Shown here: piece by piece, positions 1 to 9,189 of the stretch
Layout: every line of letters begins with the position of its first letter
Numbering within the stretch: position 1 is the first letter of the stretch
DNA from: an uncultured Roseburia sp.
GTDB taxonomy: Bacteria; Bacillota; Clostridia; Lachnospirales; Lachnospiraceae
Assembly: GCA_947062675.1 (NCBI GenBank)
Contig: CAMSQM010000013.1
Location: 1-64,000 of the forward strand
Direction: 5' to 3'
DNA: 64,000 bases
The notes under the pieces: model-generated
Told to the model about the DNA's origin: nothing
What the model saw: the letters and a program-made list of their open reading frames with translations, nothing else
Database searches by the model: none
Translations under genes and position numbers: made by a program

Positions 1-47
1 GAGATCATGCCATGTGACTGGAGTTCAGACGTGTGCTCTTCCGATCT
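1..47 (+). other. Illumina TruSeq index/read-2 adapter contamination (GAGAT + 8-nt index CATGCCAT + GTGACTGGAGTTCAGACGTGTGCTCTTCCGATCT)
   Basis: Bases 14-47 match the TruSeq adapter GTGACTGGAGTTCAGACGTGTGCTCTTCCGATCT exactly. They are preceded by an 8-nt stretch and GAGAT, as in the P7 index primer. Confidence 0.97.
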
Positions 48-332
48 CTCAATACAGGCCAGCAGTTCCTCCCTGCCCTCTTCTTTTTCGATGATTCCCC
101 ACGCAAATGCCTTTTCCCAGTGCGGCTGATACAGACGGTCCGGAAAATCATATTCCTCCGGACTGTGTGTCACCGGCACGCCCGATCTGCACCTGCGCAT
201 CTCTATCCGGTACGCGTCCGACTCCTCTTCAATTCTCACATCATAATAATCCTCCGTCGTATAGCGCATCGGCAGAACAGTCCCTCTCCACTGCTCTTTC
301 GGCAGATGGACAATTGTATATTGTTCTCTCAT
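48..332 (-). CDS. N-terminal fragment of a GNAT-like/unknown protein, truncated by the contig end (MREQYTIVHLPKEQWRGTVLPMRYTTEDYYDVRIEEESDAYRIEMRR...)
   Basis: Continuous reverse-strand reading frame from ATG at 332 to the adapter junction. Missing from the ORF track because it has no stop codon. GNAT assignment is tentative. Confidence 0.6.
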
Positions 333-460
333 AGCATTTTCCCTTCTCCGCTTCCGGTCTTTTTCCCCGCGCACTTCCCCGCTTCGTCCGCCTGTCCGCG
401 ATCCGGATCACCCTCTCCCGCATGCGGGATCATTTCGTGACCATTTTCCCGTAATCACAA

Positions 461-559
461 AGGGACTGTCGCATTAAGCATAAACGATACAGGAGACGGG
501 ACATCCGGAAACCGGATTCTGCCCGTCCTGCAGATTTTCTGCTCAGTGCGACAGCCCCT
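461..559. repeat. Nested palindromic element: 19-nt imperfect terminal inverted repeats enclosing inner hairpins
   Basis: AGGGACTGTCGCATTAAGC (461-479) pairs with GCTCAGTGCGACAGCCCCT (541-559), 16/19. Inside are CAGGA(GA)CGGG/CCCGTCCTG and a perfect ATCCGG-AAA-CCGGAT hairpin. Confidence 0.7.
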
Positions 560-593
560 CTTCTAACCAGGGCCGCCGGAAATTCTCCCGACA

Positions 594-633
594 GCGCGGA
601 CAAAAGCTGCCATAAAACAGCTTTTGTCCGCGC
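594..633 (-). terminator. Perfect 16-bp hairpin just downstream of glgA (possible terminator or stability hairpin)
   Basis: GCGCGGACAAAAGCTG - CCATAAAA - CAGCTTTTGTCCGCGC is a perfect inverted repeat. It is 28 nt past the glgA stop and has no following T-tract. Confidence 0.5.
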
Positions 634-661
634 AGATCTGACCTGCCGGGTATCTTCAGAA

Positions 662-2113
662 TCAGTACCCAAGCAGATAGTTGTAAAGTCCTTCATAACG
701 GCCCCTGGAGCTCTTCCACGAAAAGTCATTGGCCATTCCCCTGTCAACCATCTGGTTCCACTGCTTCTTCCGGTCAAAAAAGATATGCTTGGAGTAGTTG
801 ATCACGTTAAGCATCTCCTCACCGTTATAATTCGCAAACGAGAAACCGTCTCCCGTATTGTCATATTCATTGAAAGGAATCACGGTATCCTTCAGACCTC
901 CGGTCTCGCGCACAATGGGCACTGTCCCGTAGCGGAAGGAAATCAGCTGTGTCAGCCCGCACGGCTCAAACTGGGACGGCATCAGGAACGCATCCGCGGC
1001 CGCATAGAGCTTGTGGGCAAGATCATCCGAATAACAGATATTTGCGGACACCCTGTCGCCGTATTTCCACGCATAATGGCGGAACATATTCTCGTATTTC
1101 GGATCGCCGGTTCCGATGACGACAAGCTGCGTATAATCATCCACAATGCGGTCAATCACGAAATTAATCAGGTCGAGTCCCTTCTGGTCGGTCAGTCTTG
1201 ATATCAGGCCGAGCATATATTTTTTCTTGTCCACGGCAAGACCGAGCTCTTCCTGGAGCCTGGTTTTATTGATCGCTTTCTTCTTGCGGAAGCTTTCCAG
1301 ATTGTAATTCGCATAGATCTTCGGATCCGTATCAGGATTATAGACATCGTAATCGATTCCGTTGACAATCCCCTGCATGTCATAATGGCGGGCGGAGAGC
1401 AGACCGCTTAATCCCTCCCCGTAGTACTCTGTCTGAATCTCGTTCGCGTAGGAATCGCTCACAGTCGTGATGTAATCTGCGTACACCAGTCCGCCTTTGA
1501 GCATATTTGCATCCTTTTTGAACTCCAGCTTATCGGGAGTAAACAGATTTCTGGAAAATCCGGTCAGCCCCTGCATGGTCTTAATATCCCACACACCCTG
1601 GAATTTAAGATTGTGAATCGTAATGACGGAGCGGATTCCCCAGTAGAAGGAGTCCGCCTGAAACTCATTTTTCAGATATACCGGAATCAGGCCGGTCTGC
1701 CAGTCGTGGCAGTGAATTAAATCCGGGCGGAATCCGATCTGCTTTAAGATGGAAAGCACCGCCTTGTCAAAGAAACAGAACTTCTCTACATCATAGCGCA
1801 CATCGCCATAGGGCACAACACAGTCAAAGTACTCCTGATTGTCGATGAAATAATATGTAATCCCATCCAGCACATATTTCAGCACTCCGACATATTTGTT
1901 TGTGATATAACTTCCGGCGTTCATGTAAAAATGCGTCACGTACTCGAACTGGCTCCGGAACCTATCCGGTATGCAGGTGTAGTTTGGAAGTACCACCCTG
2001 ACATCCCACTCATCCTTGTTGAACTCCTTTGGAAGTGCCCCGCAGACGTCAGCCAGACCGCCGGTCTTGATAAACGGAACACATTCCGATGCTGCAAAAA
2101 GTATTTTTTTCAT
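662..2113 (-). CDS. glgA: Glycogen synthase (ADP-glucose type, GT5)
   Basis: 483 aa; N-term MKKILFAASECVPFIKTGGLADVCGALPKEF (KTGGL motif) and C-term PSQFEPCGLTQL...GTVPIVRETGGL. Confidence 0.95.
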   Translation of the reverse strand: MKKILFAASECVPFIKTGGLADVCGALPKEFNKDEWDVRVVLPNYTCIPDRFRSQFEYVTHFYMNAGSYITNKYVGVLKYVLDGITYYFIDNQEYFDCVVPYGDVRYDVEKFCFFDKAVLSILKQIGFRPDLIHCHDWQTGLIPVYLKNEFQADSFYWGIRSVITIHNLKFQGVWDIKTMQGLTGFSRNLFTPDKLEFKKDANMLKGGLVYADYITTVSDSYANEIQTEYYGEGLSGLLSARHYDMQGIVNGIDYDVYNPDTDPKIYANYNLESFRKKKAINKTRLQEELGLAVDKKKYMLGLISRLTDQKGLDLINFVIDRIVDDYTQLVVIGTGDPKYENMFRHYAWKYGDRVSANICYSDDLAHKLYAAADAFLMPSQFEPCGLTQLISFRYGTVPIVRETGGLKDTVIPFNEYDNTGDGFSFANYNGEEMLNVINYSKHIFFDRKKQWNQMVDRGMANDFSWKSSRGRYEGLYNYLLGY

Positions 2114-2235
2114 AGTAGCCTCCTGGTTTTATTTTTCAGAAAAAGTCCGCTTCGCCCTTGCCGGAAGTCTGCGTGCTTTTCATTCTGCTATCATGATTCT
2201 GACTACAGACCGCCCCGGAAAATATCTGCCGCCGC

Positions 2236-3528
2236 TCAGATTGTCCGGAGAGCCTGATCTAAATCATCAATAATATCCTCCACATTCTCGATGCCGACAG
2301 ACAGACGCATCAGATCCGGCGCAACACCCGCCTCCCGCAGCTGCTCTTCCGTCAGCTGACGGTGTGTGTGGCTGGCCGGATGCAGAATGCAGGTCCGGGC
2401 GTCCGCCACATGCGTCACAATCGCGGCAAGCTTCAGGTGATCCATAAAGCGCACTGCGGATTCCCGGCCGCCCTTCACGCCAAACGCCATTACCCCGCAT
2501 GTCCCGTGCGGCATATATTTTTCAGCGAGCGCGTGGTACGGATTCCCAGCAAGTCCCGCGTAATTCACCCACGCCACCTTCTCATGCCCGTCTAAAAATT
2601 CCGCGACCTTCTGCGCGTTCTCACAGTGTCTGGGCATTCTTAAGTGGAGGGTCTCCAGCCCGATATTTAAGAGAAAAGCATTCATCGGAGAGGGAATCGA
2701 GCCCAGATCACGCATCAGCTGGGCGGTCGCCTTCGTGATATAGGCGCCTTTGCCAAACTTTTCGGCGTAGGTGATGCCGTGGTAAGACTCATCGGGCGTC
2801 GTGAGCCCCGGAAAACGATCTGCATGGGCCATCCAGTCAAAATTACCGGAATCAATGACTGCCCCTCCGACTGCCATCGCATGTCCGTCCATGTACTTTG
2901 TAGTGGAATGGGTCACGATATCCGCTCCCCACTCAAACGGCCTGCAGTTGACCGGTGTCGCAAACGTGTTATCCACAATCAGCGGCACCCCGTGGTCATG
3001 CGCCAGACGCGCAAACTTTTCGATGTCAAGCAGGACAATGGAAGGGTTTGCGATCGTCTCCGCAAAAACGGCCTTCGTATTCGGCCGGAACTCCCCTGCA
3101 AGCTCCTCATAAGAAGCATCCGGATTGATGAAAGTGCACTCAATTCCCTGCTTTTTCATCGTTGTCCCGAACAGATTGAACGTCCCGCCGTAGACGGTAC
3201 CCGAACAGAGAATATGATCCCCCGCCTCACAGAGATTAAAGACAGCGTAGTAGTTTGCAGCCTGCCCTGAGGATGTCAGCATTCCCGCCACGCCGCCCTC
3301 GAGCGCCGTGATCTTGGCCGCCACCGCATCGTTGGTCGGATTCTGAAGCCGCGTGTAAAAATAGCCTTCCGCCTCGAGATCGAACAGCCTTCCCATCTGA
3401 TCACTGTCGTCGTATTTAAAGGTTGTGCTCTGGTAAATCGGAAGTACTCTCGGCTCACCGCATCCCGGCTGCCAGCCGGACTGGATACACTTTGTCTCTA
3501 TTCTGTAGTTGTTTTCCATTTCTCTCAC
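2236..3528 (-). CDS. metY: O-acetylhomoserine aminocarboxypropyltransferase/cysteine synthase family (PLP-dependent)
   Basis: 430 aa; Cys/Met metabolism PLP enzyme signatures (YTRLQNPTNDAVAAKITALEGG, THSTTKYMDGHAMAVGG). Confidence 0.9.
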   Translation of the reverse strand: MREMENNYRIETKCIQSGWQPGCGEPRVLPIYQSTTFKYDDSDQMGRLFDLEAEGYFYTRLQNPTNDAVAAKITALEGGVAGMLTSSGQAANYYAVFNLCEAGDHILCSGTVYGGTFNLFGTTMKKQGIECTFINPDASYEELAGEFRPNTKAVFAETIANPSIVLLDIEKFARLAHDHGVPLIVDNTFATPVNCRPFEWGADIVTHSTTKYMDGHAMAVGGAVIDSGNFDWMAHADRFPGLTTPDESYHGITYAEKFGKGAYITKATAQLMRDLGSIPSPMNAFLLNIGLETLHLRMPRHCENAQKVAEFLDGHEKVAWVNYAGLAGNPYHALAEKYMPHGTCGVMAFGVKGGRESAVRFMDHLKLAAIVTHVADARTCILHPASHTHRQLTEEQLREAGVAPDLMRLSVGIENVEDIIDDLDQALRTI

Positions 3529-3620
3529 AGCTCCTCACTCTCATTAGTAATAATATACTATTCTGCGCCAAAATGCCATAGTTTTTTATACATTATTGTA
3601 CATTCCCGCTGTTTTTCATA

Positions 3621-3651
3621 AAAAGAGCGCAGTAAACCTACTGCACTCTGT
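3621..3651 (-). terminator. Rho-independent terminator after yebC
   Basis: Minus strand reads AGAGTGCAGTAGGTTTACTGCGCTCTTTTT: 11-bp stem followed by a T run. Confidence 0.8.
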
Positions 3652-3654
3652 AAT

Positions 3655-4383
3655 TCACTCATCCCAGTTGTGGTACACTTCCTGCACATCGTCATCCCCG
3701 TCCAGCAGATCGAGAATACGGCCGATGTTGTTTATATCCTCCTCCGCAGTCAGTTCCACATAATTCTGCGGGAGCATCGTCACGGCTGCCTCCGCCATCG
3801 GGATATTTCCCGCCTCAATGACCGCGCACACCGCCTCAAACTCATCCGGCGGCGTCAGAATCTCAAAGCTGTCTTCCTCTTCCACAAAATCCTCAGCGCC
3901 TGCGTCGAGCGCCATCATCATCAGATCATCCGCCGCGGTACTGCATTCCTCCCGGTCGATGATAATCTGTCCTTTTTCATCAAACATATAGGAGACACAG
4001 CCCTGCGTGCCGATGCTGCCATGTCCCTTTGTAAATGCATTCCTGACGTTCGCCGCTGTGCGGTTCTTATTGTCCGTCAGACATTTTACGATAATCGCGG
4101 TACCGCCGGGCCCGTATCCCTCATAGGTACAGAACTCATAATTCACCGCATTGCCGTCACCAGCCGCTTTTTTGATGCCGCGCTCAATCGTATCATTTGG
4201 CATATTATTGGATCTGGCCTTGGCGATCACCTGGGCCAGCTTGAAATTATTGGCCGGATCCGGACCGCCTTCCCTGACGGCAACCGCAATTTCCCTTCCG
4301 ATAATTGTAAATATCTTTCCTTTTGCCGCATCATTTTTTTCTTTTTTGTGCTTGATATTGGCAAATTTGGAATGTCCTGACAT
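3655..4383 (-). CDS. yebC: YebC/PmpR family DNA-binding regulatory protein (TACO1-like)
   Basis: MSGHSKFANIKHKKEKNDAAKGKIFTIIGREI...; start moved to ATG 4383 from the 4404 ORF. Confidence 0.95.
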   Translation of the reverse strand: MSGHSKFANIKHKKEKNDAAKGKIFTIIGREIAVAVREGGPDPANNFKLAQVIAKARSNNMPNDTIERGIKKAAGDGNAVNYEFCTYEGYGPGGTAIIVKCLTDNKNRTAANVRNAFTKGHGSIGTQGCVSYMFDEKGQIIIDREECSTAADDLMMMALDAGAEDFVEEEDSFEILTPPDEFEAVCAVIEAGNIPMAEAAVTMLPQNYVELTAEEDINNIGRILDLLDGDDDVQEVYHNWDE

Positions 4384-4433
4384 GATCGTTTCCTCTTTTC
4401 TCATTCATTTCTGAAATTCCGTGATAACCGGTA

Positions 4434-5822
4434 TCATTCTATCACTGTTTCCTGATTCCCGCAAGTGGCTTCCGCGCTTTCCCCCTGAAAATCCGTCTGC
4501 GCTTCCTCCGGAAGTCTGGAAACACGCACAGACTGTATCATTTTATTCTCCACCAGGAGAATATCAAACAGACAGCCGCGGGCCGTCAGCGAAAATTCTT
4601 CGCCGTCCGCAGGTATTCTGCCGAGCTGCGAGATCAGAAATCCGTTGAGCGTCTCGAACCCGTCGTCCGGTTCTTCCTCTTCCCTGTCAATAAACAGCAG
4701 ATCCTGCACGTCCGCAAAGGGCGTCATTCCGCTCATCCGGTAGATCCCTTCCGATTCCACCTCGATCAGATCTTCCTCCTCATCGTGCTCGTCCTCGATA
4801 TTTCCAACGATCTCCTCAAGGATATCCTCCATCGCGACGATCCCGGCCGTCTGACCGTATTCGTCCACCACAATAACCATATGGTTCTTTTTTGCCTGCA
4901 TCTGCGCGAACAGTGAATTGAGATTCCTGGTCTCCGGGATAAAATCCACTTCCATCACGAGCCCGTCGATCGCACTGATGCTTTTCCCATAGACGGACTG
5001 CTCCGTGCTGAGTGCAAGCGCCTCGCGGATATGCAGAAGGCCGGTGATATTGTCAATATCTCCCTCATATACCGGAAATCTGGAGTGACTGCTCTCCCGG
5101 AAAAACTCCATCGCCTCCGCAAAAGTCAGGGATCCGTCCAGCGCAGCGATATTTTTCCGGTGAGTCATAATATCCCTTGCTTCCTTGTCGCCAAATTCAA
5201 AAATGTTATGTATCATTTCTGCCTCGCTGGCCAGAAGCACGCCCTGTTCGTGCCCCTCCTTCACCATATAGATAATCTCTTCCTCCGTCACATCTCCCGT
5301 GTCGCTGTGCGGATCCACACCGAACAGGCGGGAGAGCACATCGGAGAGTGTGTCCGCCAGCCAGAGCATCGGCAGCAGTACAATCTCAACCGCGCGAAAC
5401 GGCATTACCAGCCAGAACGCCCATTTCTCCGGCTTGCGCGCCGCCACCTTCTCCGGCGTATAGATCCCGCACACCAGAATCAGAAGCATCAGCAGCGCAA
5501 ATACCACCACATCCACAGCCACAGTGACCAGGATTCCCGCGCTCTCCGGCAGAATCATCCGCCTTACGGCCGGAACCAGAAAAAATCCCGCCAGCATATG
5601 TGCCAGCAGCATCAGAAGCCTGCAGATCTGCACATAGCGCTCCGCACAATCCAGATACCTCACAAGAAGCTCCGTCCGCCCGCTTCCCTCTCTCGCCTCC
5701 CTGCGTACCTGAGCCTCGCTTAAATTCTGCATCGCTGCGGAAAAGCCTACCATCACAAAATCAATTCCTGTCAGAATTGCAAAAATAAGAATCCCCATAC
5801 CGGGACTGGCGCCATCGTCCAT
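4434..5822 (-). CDS. CNNM/CorC (HlyC) family transporter-associated protein with CBS pair
   Basis: 462 aa; N-terminal TM domain, CBS domains (MTHRKNIAALDGSLTFAEAM; VVDEYGQTAGIVAMEDILEEIVGNIEDEHDEE) and CorC_HlyC C-terminus. Confidence 0.9.
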   Translation of the reverse strand: MDDGASPGMGILIFAILTGIDFVMVGFSAAMQNLSEAQVRREAREGSGRTELLVRYLDCAERYVQICRLLMLLAHMLAGFFLVPAVRRMILPESAGILVTVAVDVVVFALLMLLILVCGIYTPEKVAARKPEKWAFWLVMPFRAVEIVLLPMLWLADTLSDVLSRLFGVDPHSDTGDVTEEEIIYMVKEGHEQGVLLASEAEMIHNIFEFGDKEARDIMTHRKNIAALDGSLTFAEAMEFFRESSHSRFPVYEGDIDNITGLLHIREALALSTEQSVYGKSISAIDGLVMEVDFIPETRNLNSLFAQMQAKKNHMVIVVDEYGQTAGIVAMEDILEEIVGNIEDEHDEEEDLIEVESEGIYRMSGMTPFADVQDLLFIDREEEEPDDGFETLNGFLISQLGRIPADGEEFSLTARGCLFDILLVENKMIQSVRVSRLPEEAQTDFQGESAEATCGNQETVIE

Positions 5823-5942
5823 TTCTTTATTTTCTTACCCGTTCCTTTCTGTCTTCCGTGCACAGAATCTCTTTCTGCGCACGAAATCATATTTTCATCC
5901 GTAAGATCATATCATTTTCCAGACCGATCGTCAAGTTGTACC

Positions 5943-6299
5943 CTATGTATACAGCTCAAGGCTGATTTCCAGCGCCTTATCGATCTTCACCAGAATCTGA
6001 TTGTCGAGATGACAAACCTTATCCTTAAGCCTCTTTTTATCGATTGTGCGAAGCTGTTCCAGCAGCACGACGGAGTCCCTCACCAGATCATATTTCCGGG
6101 AATCCAGTTCCACATGTGTGGGCAGCTTCGCCTTGTTCATCTGGGACGTGATCGCCGCACAGATAACAGTCGGGCTGTGCCGGTTCCCCACGTCGTTCTG
6201 TATAATCAGAACCGGACGCACGCCGCCCTGTTCCGACCCGACAACGGGCCTTAAATCTGCATAAAATATATCGCCTCGTCTGATTACCATACATTCCAC
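5943..6299 (-). CDS. MazF/PemK-type endoribonuclease toxin (EndoA/NdoA-like)
   Basis: [50 protein letters not shown]..., classic EndoA motif series. Start is 6290 or 6299. Confidence 0.93.
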   Translation of the reverse strand: MECMVIRRGDIFYADLRPVVGSEQGGVRPVLIIQNDVGNRHSPTVICAAITSQMNKAKLPTHVELDSRKYDLVRDSVVLLEQLRTIDKKRLKDKVCHLDNQILVKIDKALEISLELYT

Positions 6300-6373
6300 C
6301 CCGCTTGCTTTTAAGGATAGTATTGCCAGTTTCAGAGGGTGTATTCCGGAAAAACAAATTCAGGCGGAAAATT

Positions 6374-7549
6374 TCAGCTGGAAAAATGATCTTTTGCGCC
6401 GATCACGGTCTGATTTCTGACATAGACCCTGGGAACACGCTTGGAAAGACCGCAGACAAATTCATAGTTAAACCGGCCCGAGCGCTCCCCAGCCTCCTCC
6501 ATGGTAATGCACTCGTCGCCATCCCGCCCGATCAGGGTCACCTTATCCCCGCAGGCGACATCAGGAATCTCCGTGACATCCACCATAAACTGATCCATAC
6601 AGATTCTTCCGCGGACCGGCGCCCGCTTTCCGTGTATCAGGACATCCCCCTTGCCCGACAGCCCGCGCGCATACCCGTCCGCATATCCGACCGGTATCGT
6701 CGCGATTTTCCGCGGTTCTTTTGTCACGTAAGTGCCGCCGTAACTGATCGCCCTTCCCGCCGGCACCTCCTTCACATAGGCCACATGTGTAAAAAGGGAG
6801 AGCGCCGCCTGCAGCGGAAGCCGGTCTCTGCGCACCTCGTCCGAGGGCCAGAGACCATATGTAATAATTCCGGCGCGCACCAGATCCATTCCTTTCTCCG
6901 GCAGATCCACGATTCCGGCGCTGTTTAAACAATGTTTCAGCGGTATGTGCACGCCGCGCTTTTCGAGCATGGAAATCATCTCACCGAACTCTGCCAGCTG
7001 TTTTTCCGTGTGGGATTTATCCGCCTCATCCGCCCTCGCAAAATGGGTAAAAATCCCTTCTACCATAATATGCGGCAGTTCCGCCAGCCGTGCCATCTCC
7101 TCCGCCGCCTCTTCCGTCACCCGGTATCCGATCCTGCTCATTCCCGTGTCGACCGCAAAATGAATCCGGCAGTCCGCGCCGGCACGCACAGCGGCTTTGG
7201 AGAGCTCTTCCGTCATTCCGCGCGTAAAAACCGTCGGCCGGATATCCGCCCGGATCATCTCCTCATACTGGTCCGGAAACACATATCCCAGAATCAGCAC
7301 CGGTTTTCTGATTCCACGGCTGCGCAGCGCGAGGCCTTCCTCCACGGTCGCCACCCCGTAACCGTACAGATAATCCAGGGGATCGACCGCTTCCGCGATC
7401 TCCACCGCGCCGTGTCCGTAGCCGTCCGCCTTGATCACCGCCATGATTTTTGTCTCCTCCGGCAGGTTCCGGTGCATGGCTTCCATATTATGGAGGATGG
7501 CATCCAGACTGATTTCAGCGTACACCCTGCTGTACTGATTCATTTCCAT
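6374..7549 (-). CDS. alr: Alanine racemase
   Basis: 391 aa; PLP motif AVIKADGYGHGAVEIA, and RGRICMDQFMVDVTEIP. Confidence 0.96.
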   Translation of the reverse strand: MEMNQYSRVYAEISLDAILHNMEAMHRNLPEETKIMAVIKADGYGHGAVEIAEAVDPLDYLYGYGVATVEEGLALRSRGIRKPVLILGYVFPDQYEEMIRADIRPTVFTRGMTEELSKAAVRAGADCRIHFAVDTGMSRIGYRVTEEAAEEMARLAELPHIMVEGIFTHFARADEADKSHTEKQLAEFGEMISMLEKRGVHIPLKHCLNSAGIVDLPEKGMDLVRAGIITYGLWPSDEVRRDRLPLQAALSLFTHVAYVKEVPAGRAISYGGTYVTKEPRKIATIPVGYADGYARGLSGKGDVLIHGKRAPVRGRICMDQFMVDVTEIPDVACGDKVTLIGRDGDECITMEEAGERSGRFNYEFVCGLSKRVPRVYVRNQTVIGAKDHFSS

Positions 7550-9099
7550 CTCACACTTCCTTTCTCATCACATCTGTCTGACCGGCTCCGCGGACCGTGT
7601 TTCCCGCAGGTCTCTGCGGAAACGCGCCGCAGACCGGCAATCAGATCCCCGGCTGTCATTCCGGCCGATCCCGTTTCCGGAAGCACGGCGTCCCCCGCAA
7701 GTCCATGCAGATACACCCCGAGCGGCGCAGCCTCGCCGGCCGGAAGCCCCTGTGCCATCAGGGACGCGATCACGCCGCTTAAGACGTCCCCGCTCCCCGC
7801 CGTCGCCATCCCGCAGTTCCCCGAGAGATTCAGCCAGGTGTGCCCGTTCGGAACACTGGTCAGCGTACGCTCGTCTTTGAGAACCGTAACGGCGTCATAT
7901 TCCAGCGCAAATTCCTCCGCAGTCTTCTGAAGAGCTTCCTGGATCTCCGCAACCGGCAGTCCCCGAAGGCGGCTCATTTCCCCGATATGAGGCGTGACCA
8001 CCAGCGCAGCCCGCGGATGGCGGAAAAGCTCCGGCCTTTCGGCAATCAGATTCAGCGCGTCCGCGTCCAGCAGCACCGGAACCGCAGACTGCGCCAGGAC
8101 ACAGCTTAAAAGCTTTGCCGCCGCCTCCCCTTTTCCCGTTCCCGGACCACAGACAATGGCATCCGCACCGGAAACAGCCTCCGCGAACAGCTCCTCCGGG
8201 GGATTCTGTGCACTGTAGGTCACAAGAACCGCCTCCGGGACAACGGACTGCACGATCAGCCGGTTTTCCTCCGGCGTCAGCACCTGCACCAGCCCGCAGC
8301 CGGCTGCATATGCAGCCCGCGCGCACAGGCAGGCGGCGCCGGCCATATTCACGCTCCCCGCGGCCACCAGAACTTTTCCGAAGGTACCTTTATTGGAATG
8401 GCCCGCGCGCGCAGGCAGACGCACAAGATCCTCCCTGCAAAGAGCCGCCAGCTTCGGCTTCTGTCCCAGCCAGCTTCGCTCGTCAATTCCGATGTCCTTC
8501 ACCACAACCTCGCCGGAATACGTATTTCCGGGCCATAAAAGCATACCGGCTTTCGCGTAAGCGAAAGTGACGGTCAGATCCGCCCGGAACGCCTCCCCCG
8601 GAACGCTTCCGTCATCCGCAGAAATCCCGGATGCAATATCCACGGCAATCTTATGCCCCGCCGCCGCGTTCATCGCCTGAAGTGCCGCTGAAAAGACCCC
8701 TTCCGGCTTCCGCGAAAGTCCGACCCCGAAGAGCGCATCAATCACCGCCGTGCAGCCGTCATATTCCGGAACGGCGCCGGTAATCACCTGCACGCCGTAT
8801 GCGGCCAGAATCCGCTGCTGTAAAAGATTCTGCTCCGTGGCCCTCCCTTCCCGTGGGATCACAACCTTCACCTGCTTTCCGGCAAGCACCAGAAGCCTCG
8901 CAATCGCAAGACCGTCCCCGCCATTATTTCCATTTCCGCAGACAATCAGTGTGCGGGACAGATCCATATCACGCCCGGAAAGCTCCTCCACAAAAGCCAC
9001 CGCGGCCCGCTCCATTAAAACAATGGACGGGATATGGAAGTGTTCCGATGTACTGGCATCATACCGCTTCATTTCCCTGCTGTTTACAATATACTGCAT
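7540..9099 (-). CDS. nnr: Bifunctional NAD(P)H-hydrate epimerase/ADP-dependent dehydratase
   Basis: 519 aa; YjeF_N (VCGNGNNGGDGLAIARLL) plus carbohydrate kinase-like dehydratase (NCGMATAGSGDVLSGVIASLMAQG). Confidence 0.93.
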   Translation of the reverse strand: MQYIVNSREMKRYDASTSEHFHIPSIVLMERAAVAFVEELSGRDMDLSRTLIVCGNGNNGGDGLAIARLLVLAGKQVKVVIPREGRATEQNLLQQRILAAYGVQVITGAVPEYDGCTAVIDALFGVGLSRKPEGVFSAALQAMNAAAGHKIAVDIASGISADDGSVPGEAFRADLTVTFAYAKAGMLLWPGNTYSGEVVVKDIGIDERSWLGQKPKLAALCREDLVRLPARAGHSNKGTFGKVLVAAGSVNMAGAACLCARAAYAAGCGLVQVLTPEENRLIVQSVVPEAVLVTYSAQNPPEELFAEAVSGADAIVCGPGTGKGEAAAKLLSCVLAQSAVPVLLDADALNLIAERPELFRHPRAALVVTPHIGEMSRLRGLPVAEIQEALQKTAEEFALEYDAVTVLKDERTLTSVPNGHTWLNLSGNCGMATAGSGDVLSGVIASLMAQGLPAGEAAPLGVYLHGLAGDAVLPETGSAGMTAGDLIAGLRRVSAETCGKHGPRSRSDRCDEKGSVRWK

Positions 9100-9155
9100 T
9101 TACGTCTCCCCCGTTTTCCGAAACAATCTCCCACGCATCCGCGCGCAGAATGCGG

Positions 9156-9188
9156 AAAAAGACGCCCCGCCACGGAATGCGTCTTTTT
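9156..9188 (-). terminator. Terminator hairpin, AAAAAGACGC / GCGTCTTTTT
   Basis: Perfect 10-bp inverted repeat with A/T tracts on both sides, just past the stop of the 9190-9792 ORF. Confidence 0.75.
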
Positions 9189-9189
9189 C

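Noticed and set aside
33-440. 135-aa plus-strand ORF at the contig start
   Set aside because: It begins inside the sequencing adapter and runs antisense to the truncated minus-strand gene.
430-777. 115-aa minus ORF overlapping the glgA 3' end
   Set aside because: Out of frame with glgA, Arg/Ser-rich out-of-frame composition, and spans the palindromic elements; no coding support.
3529-3654. SAM riboswitch/T-box near metY
   Set aside because: No recognisable conserved core; the only clear structure is the yebC-side terminator.
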